Positions 10,553-19,899 of a DNA stretch of 64,000 nucleotides are shown here, in pieces. This DNA comes from Actinacidiphila oryziradicis (lineage in GTDB: Bacteria > Actinomycetota > Actinomycetes > Streptomycetales > Streptomycetaceae), in assembly GCF_005047355.1 (NCBI RefSeq), contig NZ_SUMC01000012.1:115926-179925 (forward strand), read 5' to 3'. Below the pieces are notes generated by a model, which searched no databases, was not told the origin of the DNA, and saw only the letters and a program-made list of their open reading frames with translations. Position 1 is the first letter of the stretch. Every line of letters begins with the position of its first letter. A program made the position numbers and the translations under genes.

Positions 10553-13288
10553 GTGGCAGAGACAGCATCGCAGACGAGCACAGTGACCACTTCCGCGCAG
10601 GGGGGCGGGCGTCCGCGCCTGCTTCTGCTGGACGGGCACTCCCTGGCGTACCGGGCGTTCTACGCGCTGCCGGTGGAGAACTTCAACACCGCCACCGGGC
10701 AGCCGACGAACGCGATCTACGGCTTTACGTCGATGCTGGCGAACACTTTGCGTGACGAGCGGCCGACGCATCTGGCGGTGGCGTTCGATGTGTCGCGCAA
10801 GACATGGCGGTCCGAGGAGTTCGCGGAGTACAAGGCGAACCGGACGAAGACGCCGGACGAGTTCCGCAGTCAGGTGGAGCTGATCGGCGAGCTGCTGGAT
10901 GCCATGGCGGTGAAGCGGTTCGCGGTGGAGGGCTTCGAGGCGGACGACGTGATCGCGACGCTGGCGACGCAGGCGGCGGCGCTGGGGTACGAGGTGCTGA
11001 TCGTCACCGGTGACCGGGACGCCTTCCAGCTGGTGACCGAGCACATCACGGTGCTGTATCCGACGAAGGGTGTGTCGGAGCTGACCCGGTACACCCCTGC
11101 GGCGGTGGAGGAGAAGTACGGGCTCACCCCGCGGCAGTATCCGGACTTCGCGGCGCTGCGGGGTGACCCGTCGGACAATCTGCCGGGGATTCCGGGGGTG
11201 GGGGAGAAGACCGCCGCGAAGTGGATCAAGCAGTTCGGGTCGTTCGCGGATCTGGTGGAGAGGGCGGCGGAGGTCAAGGGGAAGGCGGGGGAGAATCTCC
11301 GCGCCCACCTGGAGTCGGTCCAGCTCAACCGCCGGCTGACCGAGTTGGTGCGGGATGTGGCGCTGCCGCACGGCCCGGAGGCGCTGGTGCGGGAGCCGTA
11401 TGACCGGCCGGCGCTCGATGTGGTGCTGGAGGCGCTGGAGTTCCGGCACGCCAACTTCCGGGAACGGCTGTACGCGGCCGACCCGGGGACGGTGGTGGAG
11501 GAGCCGGTGATCGCCGGCGGTGTGGAGCTGGACGGTTCGGTGCTGGCGGCGGGGGAGCTGCCGGGCTGGCTGGCGGAGCACGGCGGCGGGGCGCTGGGGC
11601 TGGCCGCGGTGGACACCTGGGCGCTGGGCAGCGGGAGTGTGGCGGAGATCGCGCTGGCGGATGCGGGCGGTGCCGCGGCGTGGTTCGATCCGGCGCAGCT
11701 GGGCGAGGCCGATGAGCGGGCGTTCGCGGAGTGGATCGCGGATCCGGCTCGGCCCAAGGTGCTGCATGGTGCGAAGAACGCGGCTCGGGTCTTCGCCGAG
11801 CACGGCTGGAGCGTGGGCGGCGTGTCGATGGACACGGCGCTGGCGGCTTATCTGATCAAGCCGGGGCGGCGCTCCTTCGCGCTGGACGCGCTGTCGGTGG
11901 AGTATCTGGGGCGTGAGCTGGCGCCGGCCGGCGCCGAGTCGGGGCAGCTGGCGTTCGGTGACGGGGACGATGAGGAGGCCGGGGCGGAGGCGCTGATGGC
12001 GCAGGCGCGCACGGTGCTGGACCTGGGCGAGGTGTTCGAGGAGCGGCTGGCGGAGGTCGGGGCGGCGGATCTGCTCCGTGATGTGGAGCTGCCGACGTCG
12101 GCGTTGCTGGCGCGGCTGGAGCGGGCCGGCATCGCGGCGGACCGGGAACACCTGGAGCGTCTGGAGCAGCGTTTCGCGGATGCCGTCATGCAGGCGGTGA
12201 AGGAGGCACACGCGGCGGTTGGCCATGAGTTCAACCTTGGCTCGCCGAAGCAGTTGCAGGAGGTGTTCTTCGGGGAGCTGGGGCTGCCGAAGACGAAGAA
12301 GACCAAGACCGGGTACACCACGGACGCGGATGCTCTGGCGTGGCTGGCGGCGCAGACCGACCATGAGCTGCCGGTGATCATGCTGCGGCACCGGGAGCAG
12401 GCGAAGCTGCGGGTCACCGTGGAGGGTCTGGTCAAGACGATCGCCGAGGACGGGCGGATCCATACCTCCTTCAGCCAGACGGTGGCAGCCACTGGCCGGC
12501 TGTCGTCCACCGATCCGAATCTGCAGAATGTGCCGGTGCGGACGGACGAGGGCCGGGAGATCCGTCGTGGCTTTGTGGTCGGCGAGGGCTATGAGTCGCT
12601 GCTGACGGCGGACTACAGCCAGATCGAACTGCGGGTGATGGCGCATCTGTCGGAGGACGAGGGCCTGATCGCGGCGTTCACCTCGGGTGAGGATCTGCAC
12701 ACCACGGTCGGCTCCCAGGTGTTCGGGGTGCCGAAGGACGCGGTGACCGCGGAGATGCGCCGGAAGATCAAGGCGATGTCGTACGGGTTGGCGTACGGGC
12801 TGTCGGCGTTCGGGCTTTCGCAGCAGCTGGGCGTCGAGGCGGCCGAGGCGCGCGTACTGATGGATACGTACTTCGAGCGCTTCGGCGGGGTGCGGGACTA
12901 TCTGCGCCGGGTGGTGGAGGAGGCCCGGGCCACCGGCTATACGGAGACGGTGCTCGGCCGGCGGCGTTATCTGCCGGATCTCAACAGTGACAACCGGCAG
13001 CGGCGTGAGATGGCCGAGCGGATGGCGTTGAACGCGCCCATCCAGGGCTCGGCCGCCGACATCGTCAAGATCGCCATGCTGCGGGTGGACCAGGCGCTGA
13101 CGCGGGAGTCGCTGACCTCACGGATCCTTCTCCAGGTTCACGACGAAGTGGTGATCGAGGTCGCCCCGGGGGAACGGGCGGCGGTCGAGGAGTTGGTGCG
13201 GCGTGAGATGGCCAGTGCCTACCCGCTGAGGGCGCCGCTGGACGTCTCGGTCGGGGTGGGCCGGGACTGGGAGTCGGCAGCACACTGA
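10553..13288 (+). CDS. polA: DNA polymerase I
   Basis: Replicative gap-filling and repair polymerase, 911 aa. The N-terminal 5'-3' exonuclease/flap domain (about 20-300) has LLLLDGHSLAYRAF and VTGDRDAFQLV. The middle domain (about 310-510) corresponds to 3'-5' exonuclease but shows no standard DxE motif, so proofreading is probably lost, as known for many actinobacterial Pol I. The polymerase domain has motif A DYSQIELR, motif B RRKIKAMSYGLAYG and motif C HDEVVIEV. The GTG start (VAETASQTS) is supported by GGGAGGA 8 nt upstream. Confidence 0.97.
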   Translation: MAETASQTSTVTTSAQGGGRPRLLLLDGHSLAYRAFYALPVENFNTATGQPTNAIYGFTSMLANTLRDERPTHLAVAFDVSRKTWRSEEFAEYKANRTKTPDEFRSQVELIGELLDAMAVKRFAVEGFEADDVIATLATQAAALGYEVLIVTGDRDAFQLVTEHITVLYPTKGVSELTRYTPAAVEEKYGLTPRQYPDFAALRGDPSDNLPGIPGVGEKTAAKWIKQFGSFADLVERAAEVKGKAGENLRAHLESVQLNRRLTELVRDVALPHGPEALVREPYDRPALDVVLEALEFRHANFRERLYAADPGTVVEEPVIAGGVELDGSVLAAGELPGWLAEHGGGALGLAAVDTWALGSGSVAEIALADAGGAAAWFDPAQLGEADERAFAEWIADPARPKVLHGAKNAARVFAEHGWSVGGVSMDTALAAYLIKPGRRSFALDALSVEYLGRELAPAGAESGQLAFGDGDDEEAGAEALMAQARTVLDLGEVFEERLAEVGAADLLRDVELPTSALLARLERAGIAADREHLERLEQRFADAVMQAVKEAHAAVGHEFNLGSPKQLQEVFFGELGLPKTKKTKTGYTTDADALAWLAAQTDHELPVIMLRHREQAKLRVTVEGLVKTIAEDGRIHTSFSQTVAATGRLSSTDPNLQNVPVRTDEGREIRRGFVVGEGYESLLTADYSQIELRVMAHLSEDEGLIAAFTSGEDLHTTVGSQVFGVPKDAVTAEMRRKIKAMSYGLAYGLSAFGLSQQLGVEAAEARVLMDTYFERFGGVRDYLRRVVEEARATGYTETVLGRRRYLPDLNSDNRQRREMAERMALNAPIQGSAADIVKIAMLRVDQALTRESLTSRILLQVHDEVVIEVAPGERAAVEELVRREMASAYPLRAPLDVSVGVGRDWESAAH

Positions 13289-13344
13289 CTGCCTCCGGGG
13301 GGTGTGGGCAGGCGTGCCGCAGGGCCGAGCGAAGCGAGATGGGG

Positions 13345-13366
13345 CTCCCAGCGGTAGCTGGGGGAG
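13345..13366. repeat. Short palindromic repeat downstream of polA
   Basis: CTCCCAGC, a 4-nt loop, then GCTGGGGGAG form a small hairpin. It is related to the arms of the 7031-7089 repeat and is preceded by GAGCGAAGCGAG. The rest of the 210-nt gap between polA and the convergent DUF4184 gene holds only GC-rich sequence. Confidence 0.55.
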
Positions 13367-13498
13367 AGTGGGCACAACGCCGACCACCGGCCCGCACGTT
13401 GACGCCAAGGCCCGGGGCAGAGCCCCCCGCGCGGCGCCAGCCGCATATCGGACGGAGCCGGTAAGGGGCGGGGAGGGGGAAAGCCCGCCGCAGGCGCC

Positions 13499-14293
13499 CT
13501 AGCCGACGCGGCTGCCGCCGGTGGCCTCGCCGCGCCGCAGCCGCGCCCGCAACCGCGCCGCCCCGGCATACACCAGCGCCCCGCCCGCCAGCCCGGCGCC
13601 CCCGCCGAACAAGGCGGTCGGCAGCAGGTCGAGGATCGATTCCGTCGCCCCGTTCGCCTGGTACCAGTGTGCGCAGCGAGCCGCGGCTCCGGCCGCTGCG
13701 GAGCCGCCGAGCAGAGCGGCCATGAGGGCGCGGCTGCGGGCGGACCGGGGATCCGGGCGGCGGGGTGTCTCGTGGCGGGCCCGGGCGGCGAAGGCGGCGA
13801 CGAGCACGAGGCCGGCCGCTGAACTCCCGTATTGCGCCCAGTGGTGCAACGGCATGCCGTGCACCACGGTGTTGAGGACGGGGAAGGTGCGCACGCCCCA
13901 GCGGCCATGGTGGGTGAAGGTGTCCCAGCCGATGTGCGTGGCGGCGCCCAGGGCGGCCGAGGCCCAGAACCAGGCGGCGTTGCGTGGGTTCCAGGACACC
14001 GGAACCGGGCAGCCGCGGCCGGACGGCGGCGGTGCGATCAGCGGGTCGCGCACGAACCACCATCCGGCTGCCAGCGCGGCGGCGATCAGCGGGTCCGAGG
14101 TGAGGATGCCCGGCACCGAGTGCGTCACCTCGCCGTAGCCGTAGACGCCGTGCAGAAAGGACTCCGCGAAGAAGGGGACGTCGGGTGCGAAGGAGCCCGC
14201 GACCAGTGCTGTCGTGATCAGCGGCCCGCGCGCCGATCCGTCCCGGCGCAGGAGGGGTAGCACCGCTGCGGCGTGGCTGAGGGTGAATGGCAT
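13499..14293 (-). CDS. DUF4184 family membrane protein
   Basis: Predicted integral membrane protein of 264 aa. The N-terminus (MPFTLSHAAAVLPLLR) carries the His-containing entry typical of DUF4184. Further hallmarks are SFAPDVPFF, ATHIGWDTFTHHGRW and HWAQYGSSAAGL. The conserved His/Asp clusters resemble membrane metal-dependent hydrolases, but no function is known. Several hydrophobic segments follow, and the C-terminus is Arg-rich. Convergent with polA and divergent from the transglycosylase. Confidence 0.85.
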   Translation of the reverse strand: MPFTLSHAAAVLPLLRRDGSARGPLITTALVAGSFAPDVPFFAESFLHGVYGYGEVTHSVPGILTSDPLIAAALAAGWWFVRDPLIAPPPSGRGCPVPVSWNPRNAAWFWASAALGAATHIGWDTFTHHGRWGVRTFPVLNTVVHGMPLHHWAQYGSSAAGLVLVAAFAARARHETPRRPDPRSARSRALMAALLGGSAAAGAAARCAHWYQANGATESILDLLPTALFGGGAGLAGGALVYAGAARLRARLRRGEATGGSRVG

Positions 14294-14463
14294 GCGACCT
14301 CTTCCTTAAGACATGAAGACGTGAGTTCGGTCAGTATGGTTGGGCCCCCGGATGCCTTTATCTATGCCCTCCCGCAAGGTGGTTGCGGGCTTGATGTTGT
14401 CGTAGTGTCACCAGAGTCGTCGCGCAGGGACACGCGCATCGCGCAATGGGAGGGAAGCCGGGT

Positions 14464-15732
14464 ATGGCATCGGGGTACGGCCGACGGATACGAAGGTCAG
14501 TCACGGGCACGGCGGTAGCGGCTCTGGCCATGGCGGCGCTCAGCGCCTCCCAGGCACCCGGGCTCGCCCTCGCGGCTGTGAGCGGCAGTATGGACTCCGC
14601 CACACCGCCGCCTGGCCCGGCGATTGACGGCGGGTCGCCGTACTACACCGCGCTGCCACCGCTGGACACCCCCAACCCCGCCGGCAGCGCGGGCGCTCCC
14701 GGCACTTCGACGGGTTCGCCGACCGGCGGCATCGACACCAGCGGCACCGGGCTGCCGGCCACCGTCCTGGACGCGTACAAGAAGGCCCAGTCGGCGATAG
14801 CGTCCACCACCCCCGGCTGCAATCTGCGCTGGGAACTGCTCGCCGCGATCGGCCAGGTCGAGTCCAACCAGGCACGCGGCGGCAATGTCGATGCCGAGGG
14901 CACCACCATTACGCCGATCCTCGGCCCGGTCCTCAACGGCAACGGTTTCGCGAACATCCCCGACACCGACCACGGCGTGTACGACGGTGACCCCATCCAC
15001 GACCGTGCTGTCGGCCCGATGCAGTTCATCCCCCAGACCTGGGCCACTTGGGGCGCGGACGGCAACGGCGACGGAGTCAAGGACCCGAACAACGTCTACG
15101 ACGCGGCGCTCGCCGCCGGCCATTACCTCTGCGCCGCCGGCAGTGGCGACCTGTCCGTGAACACGAACCTTGACCGCGCGATACTCGGCTACAACCACTC
15201 CCAGGCCTACCTGAACCTGGTGAAGTCCTGGTACGAGCACTTCATCAAGGGCGGCGCGGTCTCAGTCCCGAACAGCAGCGGCAGCGTTACGCCGACGAGC
15301 AGCGCCGGCCCTTCCGCCTCGCCGTCCGTCTCGCCCTCGGCGTCGAAGTCGCGCGGCGCGAGCACCAGTGCCTCCCCGTCCGCGTCGCCGTCGAAGTCGC
15401 CGACCCCGACCGTCAGCGCCAGCGGCAGCATCAGTGCCTCGCCGTCGGCGTCCCCTTCGGTCTCGCCGCCGGCCGGCCCCAGCACCAGCCCCAGCACCAG
15501 CCCGACCACCAGCCCGACCACCAGCCCGACCCCGAGCCCCACGGGGACGGCCTGCCCCACCGATTCCCCCTCGCCGTCCGTCTCCCCGTCGGACTCGCCC
15601 TCGCCCAGCGCCTCGCCGTCCGCCAGCAGCGACCCGTGCGCCACGGTTTCCCCCTCCCCTTCCCCGTCCGGGTCCACCACCGCCTCGGACTCCCCGTCCG
15701 CCGCCGAGACGGTCTCCGGCAAGGCCAACTGA
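14464..15732 (+). CDS. Secreted lytic transglycosylase with Ser/Pro-rich tail
   Basis: Predicted exported peptidoglycan-cleaving enzyme. It has an Arg-rich signal peptide (about residues 1-38, ending LALAA), then an MltB/SLT-like domain (about 95-265) with the catalytic-Glu segment ELLAAIGQVESN, GPMQFIPQTWATWG and ILGYNHSQAYLN. The last 150 residues are low-complexity Ser/Pro/Thr/Ala, probably a wall-spanning or glycosylated stalk; no sortase motif was seen. The start chosen is MASGYG, because GGGAGGG lies 9 nt upstream; an ATG at 14446 lacks a ribosome site. Confidence 0.88.
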   Translation: MASGYGRRIRRSVTGTAVAALAMAALSASQAPGLALAAVSGSMDSATPPPGPAIDGGSPYYTALPPLDTPNPAGSAGAPGTSTGSPTGGIDTSGTGLPATVLDAYKKAQSAIASTTPGCNLRWELLAAIGQVESNQARGGNVDAEGTTITPILGPVLNGNGFANIPDTDHGVYDGDPIHDRAVGPMQFIPQTWATWGADGNGDGVKDPNNVYDAALAAGHYLCAAGSGDLSVNTNLDRAILGYNHSQAYLNLVKSWYEHFIKGGAVSVPNSSGSVTPTSSAGPSASPSVSPSASKSRGASTSASPSASPSKSPTPTVSASGSISASPSASPSVSPPAGPSTSPSTSPTTSPTTSPTPSPTGTACPTDSPSPSVSPSDSPSPSASPSASSDPCATVSPSPSPSGSTTASDSPSAAETVSGKAN

Positions 15733-15745
15733 CGTATCGTCACAT

Positions 15746-15777
15746 TACGGCCGCACTCCCCACGGAGTGCGGCCGTA
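15746..15777. terminator. Perfect 14-bp hairpin terminator
   Basis: Arms 15746-15759 and 15764-15777 pair exactly around a CCAC loop, 14 nt after the transglycosylase stop. Confidence 0.88.
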
Positions 15778-15850
15778 CGTGTTCTCATTTCACGCTCCGA
15801 GCGCTACGGTTCCCGCCCCGCCGCCGCACGACACGCCCGGGAGGTCCGGT

Positions 15851-15985
15851 ATGCGTGCCCTTATTGCCGCCGCCATCGGCGCCGTCGCCGCCCTCGCCCT
15901 GGTATTCACCCTCGCCGCCCTGGGCAGCCCCACCGGCTCCACCTCGCCCAAGCCGCTGCTCACCACGGTCCCCGAGCACCCGTAA
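15851..15985 (+). CDS. SPW_0924-type 44-aa membrane peptide
   Basis: Short ORF starting MRALIAAAIGAVAALALVF and ending LLTTVPEHP. It has one hydrophobic span (residues 4-27) and a Pro/Ser tail predicted to face outside. It matches a small Streptomyces family that I recognise as SPW_0924, of unknown function. GGGAGG lies about 6 nt upstream of the ATG. The DUF3068 gene starts 18 nt later, so the two are probably co-transcribed. Easily missed by gene callers with a length cut-off. Confidence 0.8.
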   Translation: MRALIAAAIGAVAALALVFTLAALGSPTGSTSPKPLLTTVPEHP

Positions 15986-16003
15986 CCCCTGGGAGAGGTC
16001 CCG

Positions 16004-17002
16004 ATGCGCCGTACATCCAGCCTGGTGCTCCTCGCCCTCGCGGTCTTCTTCGCCGCTCTGTCGCCTCTGATCCGCTGGTACGCCTTCCCCCGGCTCGCCA
16101 AGGTCCCCGCCGACCAGTACCAGGCCGTCGTTCTGGAGGCGAAGAACGCCACCCTCCTCGACTACAGCACCATGAAGCCCCGACAAGTCTCCAAGGTCAC
16201 CATCGTGCAGACCCTGCGCGGCAACGTCGAAGAGGCCAAGAAGGCCCAAAAGGCCACCGGCCGCGATGTCGTCGTCTGGGACGGCCTGTCCTACATCGTC
16301 GGCCCCGACGGGAAAATGGTCTCGTCGATCCCCGAGCGCTACATCTTCGACGCCCACTCCCAGGCCCCCGTCCACGTGGCCGGCGAAAGCGTCGACGGCG
16401 ACACCGTCCGGCGCAAGGGCCTTGAATTCAAGTGGCCCTTCCTCACCGAGAAACGGGACTACTACTACTTCGACGCCCAGTCCCGCACTTCCGCGCCCAT
16501 CCACTACAAGGGCACCCGCCTCTTCCGTGGCCTGACGGTCTACTACTTCGAGCAGACCGTCCCGTGGACCAAGGTCCCCTTCCCCAAGAAGATGCCGGTC
16601 GACGGCATCACCCCGCAGACCGTCCAGGCCATGGGCATGGAGCGCTGGTACACCACCAAACGCATGTTCTGGGTCGAGCCCGTGACCGGCGCGCCCGTCA
16701 ACGGCGAGGAGATCCACCAGGAGCAGCTGCGCTACACCACCGGCCACCAGTCGCCGGTGACCGTCTTCGCCGGGCATGTGAAGATGCGGGCCGACTACGT
16801 CGACCACACGGTCGCCCTCGTCAAGTCCCAGCGCCCGCTCGTCCTGCTCATGACCAGCTACCTTCCATGGGGCTTCCTGGGCCTCGCCACCGTCCTGCTC
16901 GCGCTCGCGCTGTTCCTCGAAGCCCGTGGCCGCACCGGCTCCCGGGCCGGGCCCGGACAGCTCGATCCCGCCCCTGGGGGTGCCGCGCCGGTCAAGGTGT
17001 GA
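16004..17002 (+). CDS. DUF3068 (PorA-like) membrane protein
   Basis: A 332-aa protein with an N-terminal membrane anchor (LVLLALAVFFAALSPLI), a large extracytoplasmic domain (about 30-280) rich in aromatic and charged residues, and a C-terminal membrane helix (FLGLATVLLALALFLE) with a short Gly/Pro tail. This is the DUF3068 topology, annotated PorA-like in some actinobacteria; porin function is not shown. The ATG follows GGGAGAGG. It ends 5 nt before the convergent hrpB stop with no clear terminator between. Confidence 0.88.
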   Translation: MRRTSSLVLLALAVFFAALSPLIRWYAFPRLAKVPADQYQAVVLEAKNATLLDYSTMKPRQVSKVTIVQTLRGNVEEAKKAQKATGRDVVVWDGLSYIVGPDGKMVSSIPERYIFDAHSQAPVHVAGESVDGDTVRRKGLEFKWPFLTEKRDYYYFDAQSRTSAPIHYKGTRLFRGLTVYYFEQTVPWTKVPFPKKMPVDGITPQTVQAMGMERWYTTKRMFWVEPVTGAPVNGEEIHQEQLRYTTGHQSPVTVFAGHVKMRADYVDHTVALVKSQRPLVLLMTSYLPWGFLGLATVLLALALFLEARGRTGSRAGPGQLDPAPGGAAPVKV

Positions 17003-17007
17003 CCTGC

Positions 17008-19899
17008 TCACCCCCGCTCGGGCCGGGGCTTCGTCCGACGGGTCGGCTCGGCAGCGGAGGGGTCCTCCGGCCAGGGGTGTTTGGGATAGCGGCCGCGCAG
17101 TTCGGCCCGTACGGAGCGGTATCCCTCCCGCCAGAAGGACGCCAGGTCGGCGGTGACGGCGGCCGGGCGGCCGGCCGGGGAGAGAAGATGGACCAGCAGC
17201 GGTACCCGGCCGCCCGCGAGGCGGGGGGTCCGCTGCCAGCCGAAGAGTTCCTGAAGCTTGGCCGCCAGGACCGGCTGCTCACCCTCGTAAGAGACGCGGA
17301 TACGGGACCCGGACGGCACCTCGATCCGCTCCGGGGCCAGTTCGCCGAGGCGGGCGGCGTCGCCCGTCGCCCAGGGCAGCAGCCGGGACAGGGCCTGACC
17401 GGCGTCGACGCGTTCCAGGTCGGCGCGGCGGCGGGCCCTGGCCAGCTCGGGGCCGAGCCATTCGTCCGTGTGGTCCAGCAGCGCGGCATCCGACACGTCC
17501 GGCCAGGGCGCTCCCAGCTCCCGGTGCAGGAAGGCCAGCCGCTGCCGCAGCACCTGCGCGTCCCGGGTCCACCGCAGCATCTCCGGACCCTCGCGGCGCA
17601 GGCCCTCGGCCAGCGCCGCACGCAGCAGCTCCGGGCCGGGGGACCGCAGCGGGCGGGAAGCCAGCTCGATCGCGCCCAGCCGCTCCACGGAGCGCGCGAC
17701 GACATCGCCGCCGTCCCAGCCGACCTCCTCGTACGACGCCAGCATCGGCCCCGCCGCCGTACGGGCCGTCTCGCCGTCGATCACCGCCGCCAGCCGCACC
17801 CGCGCCGACGGGGCCCCGGCCGGACGGTCCGCCACGGCGACCGCCAGCCACTCGGCGGCGTCCAGCCGTGAGCCGTCCGCGAGCTGCGCGGCCGTCCCGG
17901 AGGCCATCAGATACGCCCCGCCGCCGCGGCGGCGCGCGACCCGCTCCGGGAAGGCCAGCGCCGCGACGAGCCCGGCCACGGCGTCATCACTCCCGCCGCC
18001 CGGCGCGGTACCCGGTTGCGCGCTGTGCCCGTTCGGGCGCGCGTCGGCTGCTCCAAGCGGCCCTGCTCGCTTCGCTTCCCGGGCGTTGACGGTTTCCGCG
18101 GTCGCTGCCGCCGGTTGCCGACTCCGGGCGGACCGGCCTACGGCCTCCCGGGGCCCCGGCGGCGAACCCTGCCCGGTGCGGGCGTGGCCATCGGACGGGC
18201 TGCCGGCGTCCTGGGCGTCGGCGGTCGGTGACCCGGTTGCAGGGTCCTGGGTGGGTGGCTGCCCGTGTCTGTCGCCGGGGCGCCAGACAGGGGCGTGGCC
18301 GTCTGACGGGCTGCCAGGGACCTGGGCGTCGGCGGTCGGTGAACCCGTTCCAGGGCTGTGGGTGGCCGGCTGGGATGCGTCCCGCGCCGAAGGGGCGGCC
18401 GCCGACGCCAGCCGCCGGGCTTCCGCGCGCCAGCGCGCCGCGTAGCCGTCACCGCCTCGCCGGGCGGTGCGCCACGCGGCGGCGAGGTCGTCGCCGTATG
18501 AGCGCGGCGGCTCCTCACTGAGGAGCGCGACGACCTCCGCCGCGCGCCGGGCGCCCACGGCGGTCGCGCCGTCGAGCAGGGCGCGCGCGAGCCGGGGGTG
18601 GACGCCCATACGGGCCAACCGCACGCCGCGCCCGGTGACCCGGCCCGTGCCGCCGTCCACGGCGCCGATGGCGGCCAGCACCTCGCGGGCCGCCGCCATC
18701 GCGCCGCCCGGCGGGGCGTCGAGGAGGGCCAGGCCGGACGCGTCCGGGTCGCCCCAGCAGGCCGCCTGCAAGGCGAAGGCCGTCAGGTCGGCCACCGCGA
18801 TCTCAGGGGCGGGCCAGCGTGGCCGGGCAGCGTTCTCGGCTTCCGCCCAGCAGCGGTAGGCGGCGCCGGGGGCCTCGCGTCCGGCCCGGCCGGTGCGCTG
18901 GTCGGAGGTCGCGAGAGAGGCTCGTACGGTGGTCAGTGAGCCGAGGCCGCGGGCGTGGTCGGTGCGGGGCTCCCGGGCCAGCCCGGAGTCGACCACGATC
19001 CGTACCCCGGGCACGGTCAGGCTCGACTCGGCGACGGACGTCGACAGGATGATCCGGCGCCGTGTCCCGTCCCCGCCGCGCAGGACGGCCTCCTGCACCG
19101 AAGCCGGCGCCTGCCCGTGCAATTGCAGGACCTCCGCGTCCACCCCGCCCAGCAGCCCGGCCACCCGGCCGATCTCGCCGGCCCCCGGCAGGAAGCACAG
19201 CACGTCCCCTTCGGGGGCGCGCGCGAGCGCGGACCGTGCGGTCGCCGCCACGTGGTCGAGCAACGCGGGGTCCACCCGCATCCCGTGCGGCGGCCGGACC
19301 GTACGCGACGGCGGCGCATAGGAGAGGGCCACCGGGTGCATCCGGCCCTCCGCGGTCACGACCGGCGCGCCGCCCAGCAGCCGTGACCACGCATCGGCGT
19401 CCGTCGTCGCGGAGGCCGCGACCAGTCGCAGATCCGGCCGGAGCGCGGCGCGTACGTCCAGGAGGAACGCCAGCACGGTATCGGCGTCCAGATGCCGCTC
19501 GTGGCACTCGTCCAGGACGACCGCGTCCACTCCGGCCAGCTCCTGGTCGCGCTGGAGACGCTGGAGCAGCACCCCGGTGGTGACCACCTCCACCACGGTC
19601 TCCGCCGAGACCTTCCGCTCCCCGCGCACCGTGAAGCCGACCCGGCCGCCGGTCTCCTCCCCCAGCAGCCACGCCATCCGCCGCGCCGCCGCCCGCGCGG
19701 CCATCCGCCGGGGCTCGGCGACGATCACCCTGCGCGCCGCCCCGCCGTCCGCCACCCCCGCCAGCACCAGCGGAACCAGCGTCGTTTTCCCGGTGCCCGG
19801 CGGCGCGGCCAGCACGGCGCACCCGTGCGCCTCCAGCGCCCGCAGCAGCGCGGGCACGGCGGCACGTACGGGCAGGTCGAGGGCCTCGGTGCGGATCAC
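17008..19899 (-). CDS. hrpB: ATP-dependent helicase HrpB
   Basis: DEAH-box helicase of about 963 aa. Motif I is APPGTGKTT, motif II DECHERH, motif III SATTDADAW and motif VI QRTGRAGREAPG. HA2 follows, and an HrpB-type C-terminal domain is present (LPWATGDAARLGELAPERIE). Cellular role in this group is poorly defined. The GTG start (VIRTEALDLPVR) overlaps the upstream methyltransferase stop by 4 nt, so the two are coupled. Oddity: a Pro/Ser/Gly-rich linker of about 130 residues after HA2 contains an internal duplication and makes the protein longer than the roughly 800-850 aa usual for HrpB. Confidence 0.94.
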   Translation of the reverse strand: MIRTEALDLPVRAAVPALLRALEAHGCAVLAAPPGTGKTTLVPLVLAGVADGGAARRVIVAEPRRMAARAAARRMAWLLGEETGGRVGFTVRGERKVSAETVVEVVTTGVLLQRLQRDQELAGVDAVVLDECHERHLDADTVLAFLLDVRAALRPDLRLVAASATTDADAWSRLLGGAPVVTAEGRMHPVALSYAPPSRTVRPPHGMRVDPALLDHVAATARSALARAPEGDVLCFLPGAGEIGRVAGLLGGVDAEVLQLHGQAPASVQEAVLRGGDGTRRRIILSTSVAESSLTVPGVRIVVDSGLAREPRTDHARGLGSLTTVRASLATSDQRTGRAGREAPGAAYRCWAEAENAARPRWPAPEIAVADLTAFALQAACWGDPDASGLALLDAPPGGAMAAAREVLAAIGAVDGGTGRVTGRGVRLARMGVHPRLARALLDGATAVGARRAAEVVALLSEEPPRSYGDDLAAAWRTARRGGDGYAARWRAEARRLASAAAPSARDASQPATHSPGTGSPTADAQVPGSPSDGHAPVWRPGDRHGQPPTQDPATGSPTADAQDAGSPSDGHARTGQGSPPGPREAVGRSARSRQPAAATAETVNAREAKRAGPLGAADARPNGHSAQPGTAPGGGSDDAVAGLVAALAFPERVARRRGGGAYLMASGTAAQLADGSRLDAAEWLAVAVADRPAGAPSARVRLAAVIDGETARTAAGPMLASYEEVGWDGGDVVARSVERLGAIELASRPLRSPGPELLRAALAEGLRREGPEMLRWTRDAQVLRQRLAFLHRELGAPWPDVSDAALLDHTDEWLGPELARARRRADLERVDAGQALSRLLPWATGDAARLGELAPERIEVPSGSRIRVSYEGEQPVLAAKLQELFGWQRTPRLAGGRVPLLVHLLSPAGRPAAVTADLASFWREGYRSVRAELRGRYPKHPWPEDPSAAEPTRRTKPRPERG
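18180..18372. repeat. Imperfect direct repeat inside hrpB linker
   Basis: Two copies of a roughly 80-nt unit begin near 18182 and 18294, about 112 nt apart and by eye roughly 80% identical. Both encode versions of GSPTADAQ and GSPSDGHA, in frame, within a disordered linker. Confidence 0.75.

Noticed and set aside
7485..12700. Very long open frames opposite the oxidoreductase and polA (900-1000 codons)
   Set aside because: They follow the third-codon-position GC pattern of the opposite-strand gene, have no recognisable domains and are rich in Gly/Ala/Asp or Arg/Pro; shadows of real genes.
15478..15540. Tandem ACCAGCCCGACC-type units that might suggest a CRISPR array
   Set aside because: The units are contiguous, without unique spacers, and lie in frame inside the Ser/Pro tail of the transglycosylase gene.
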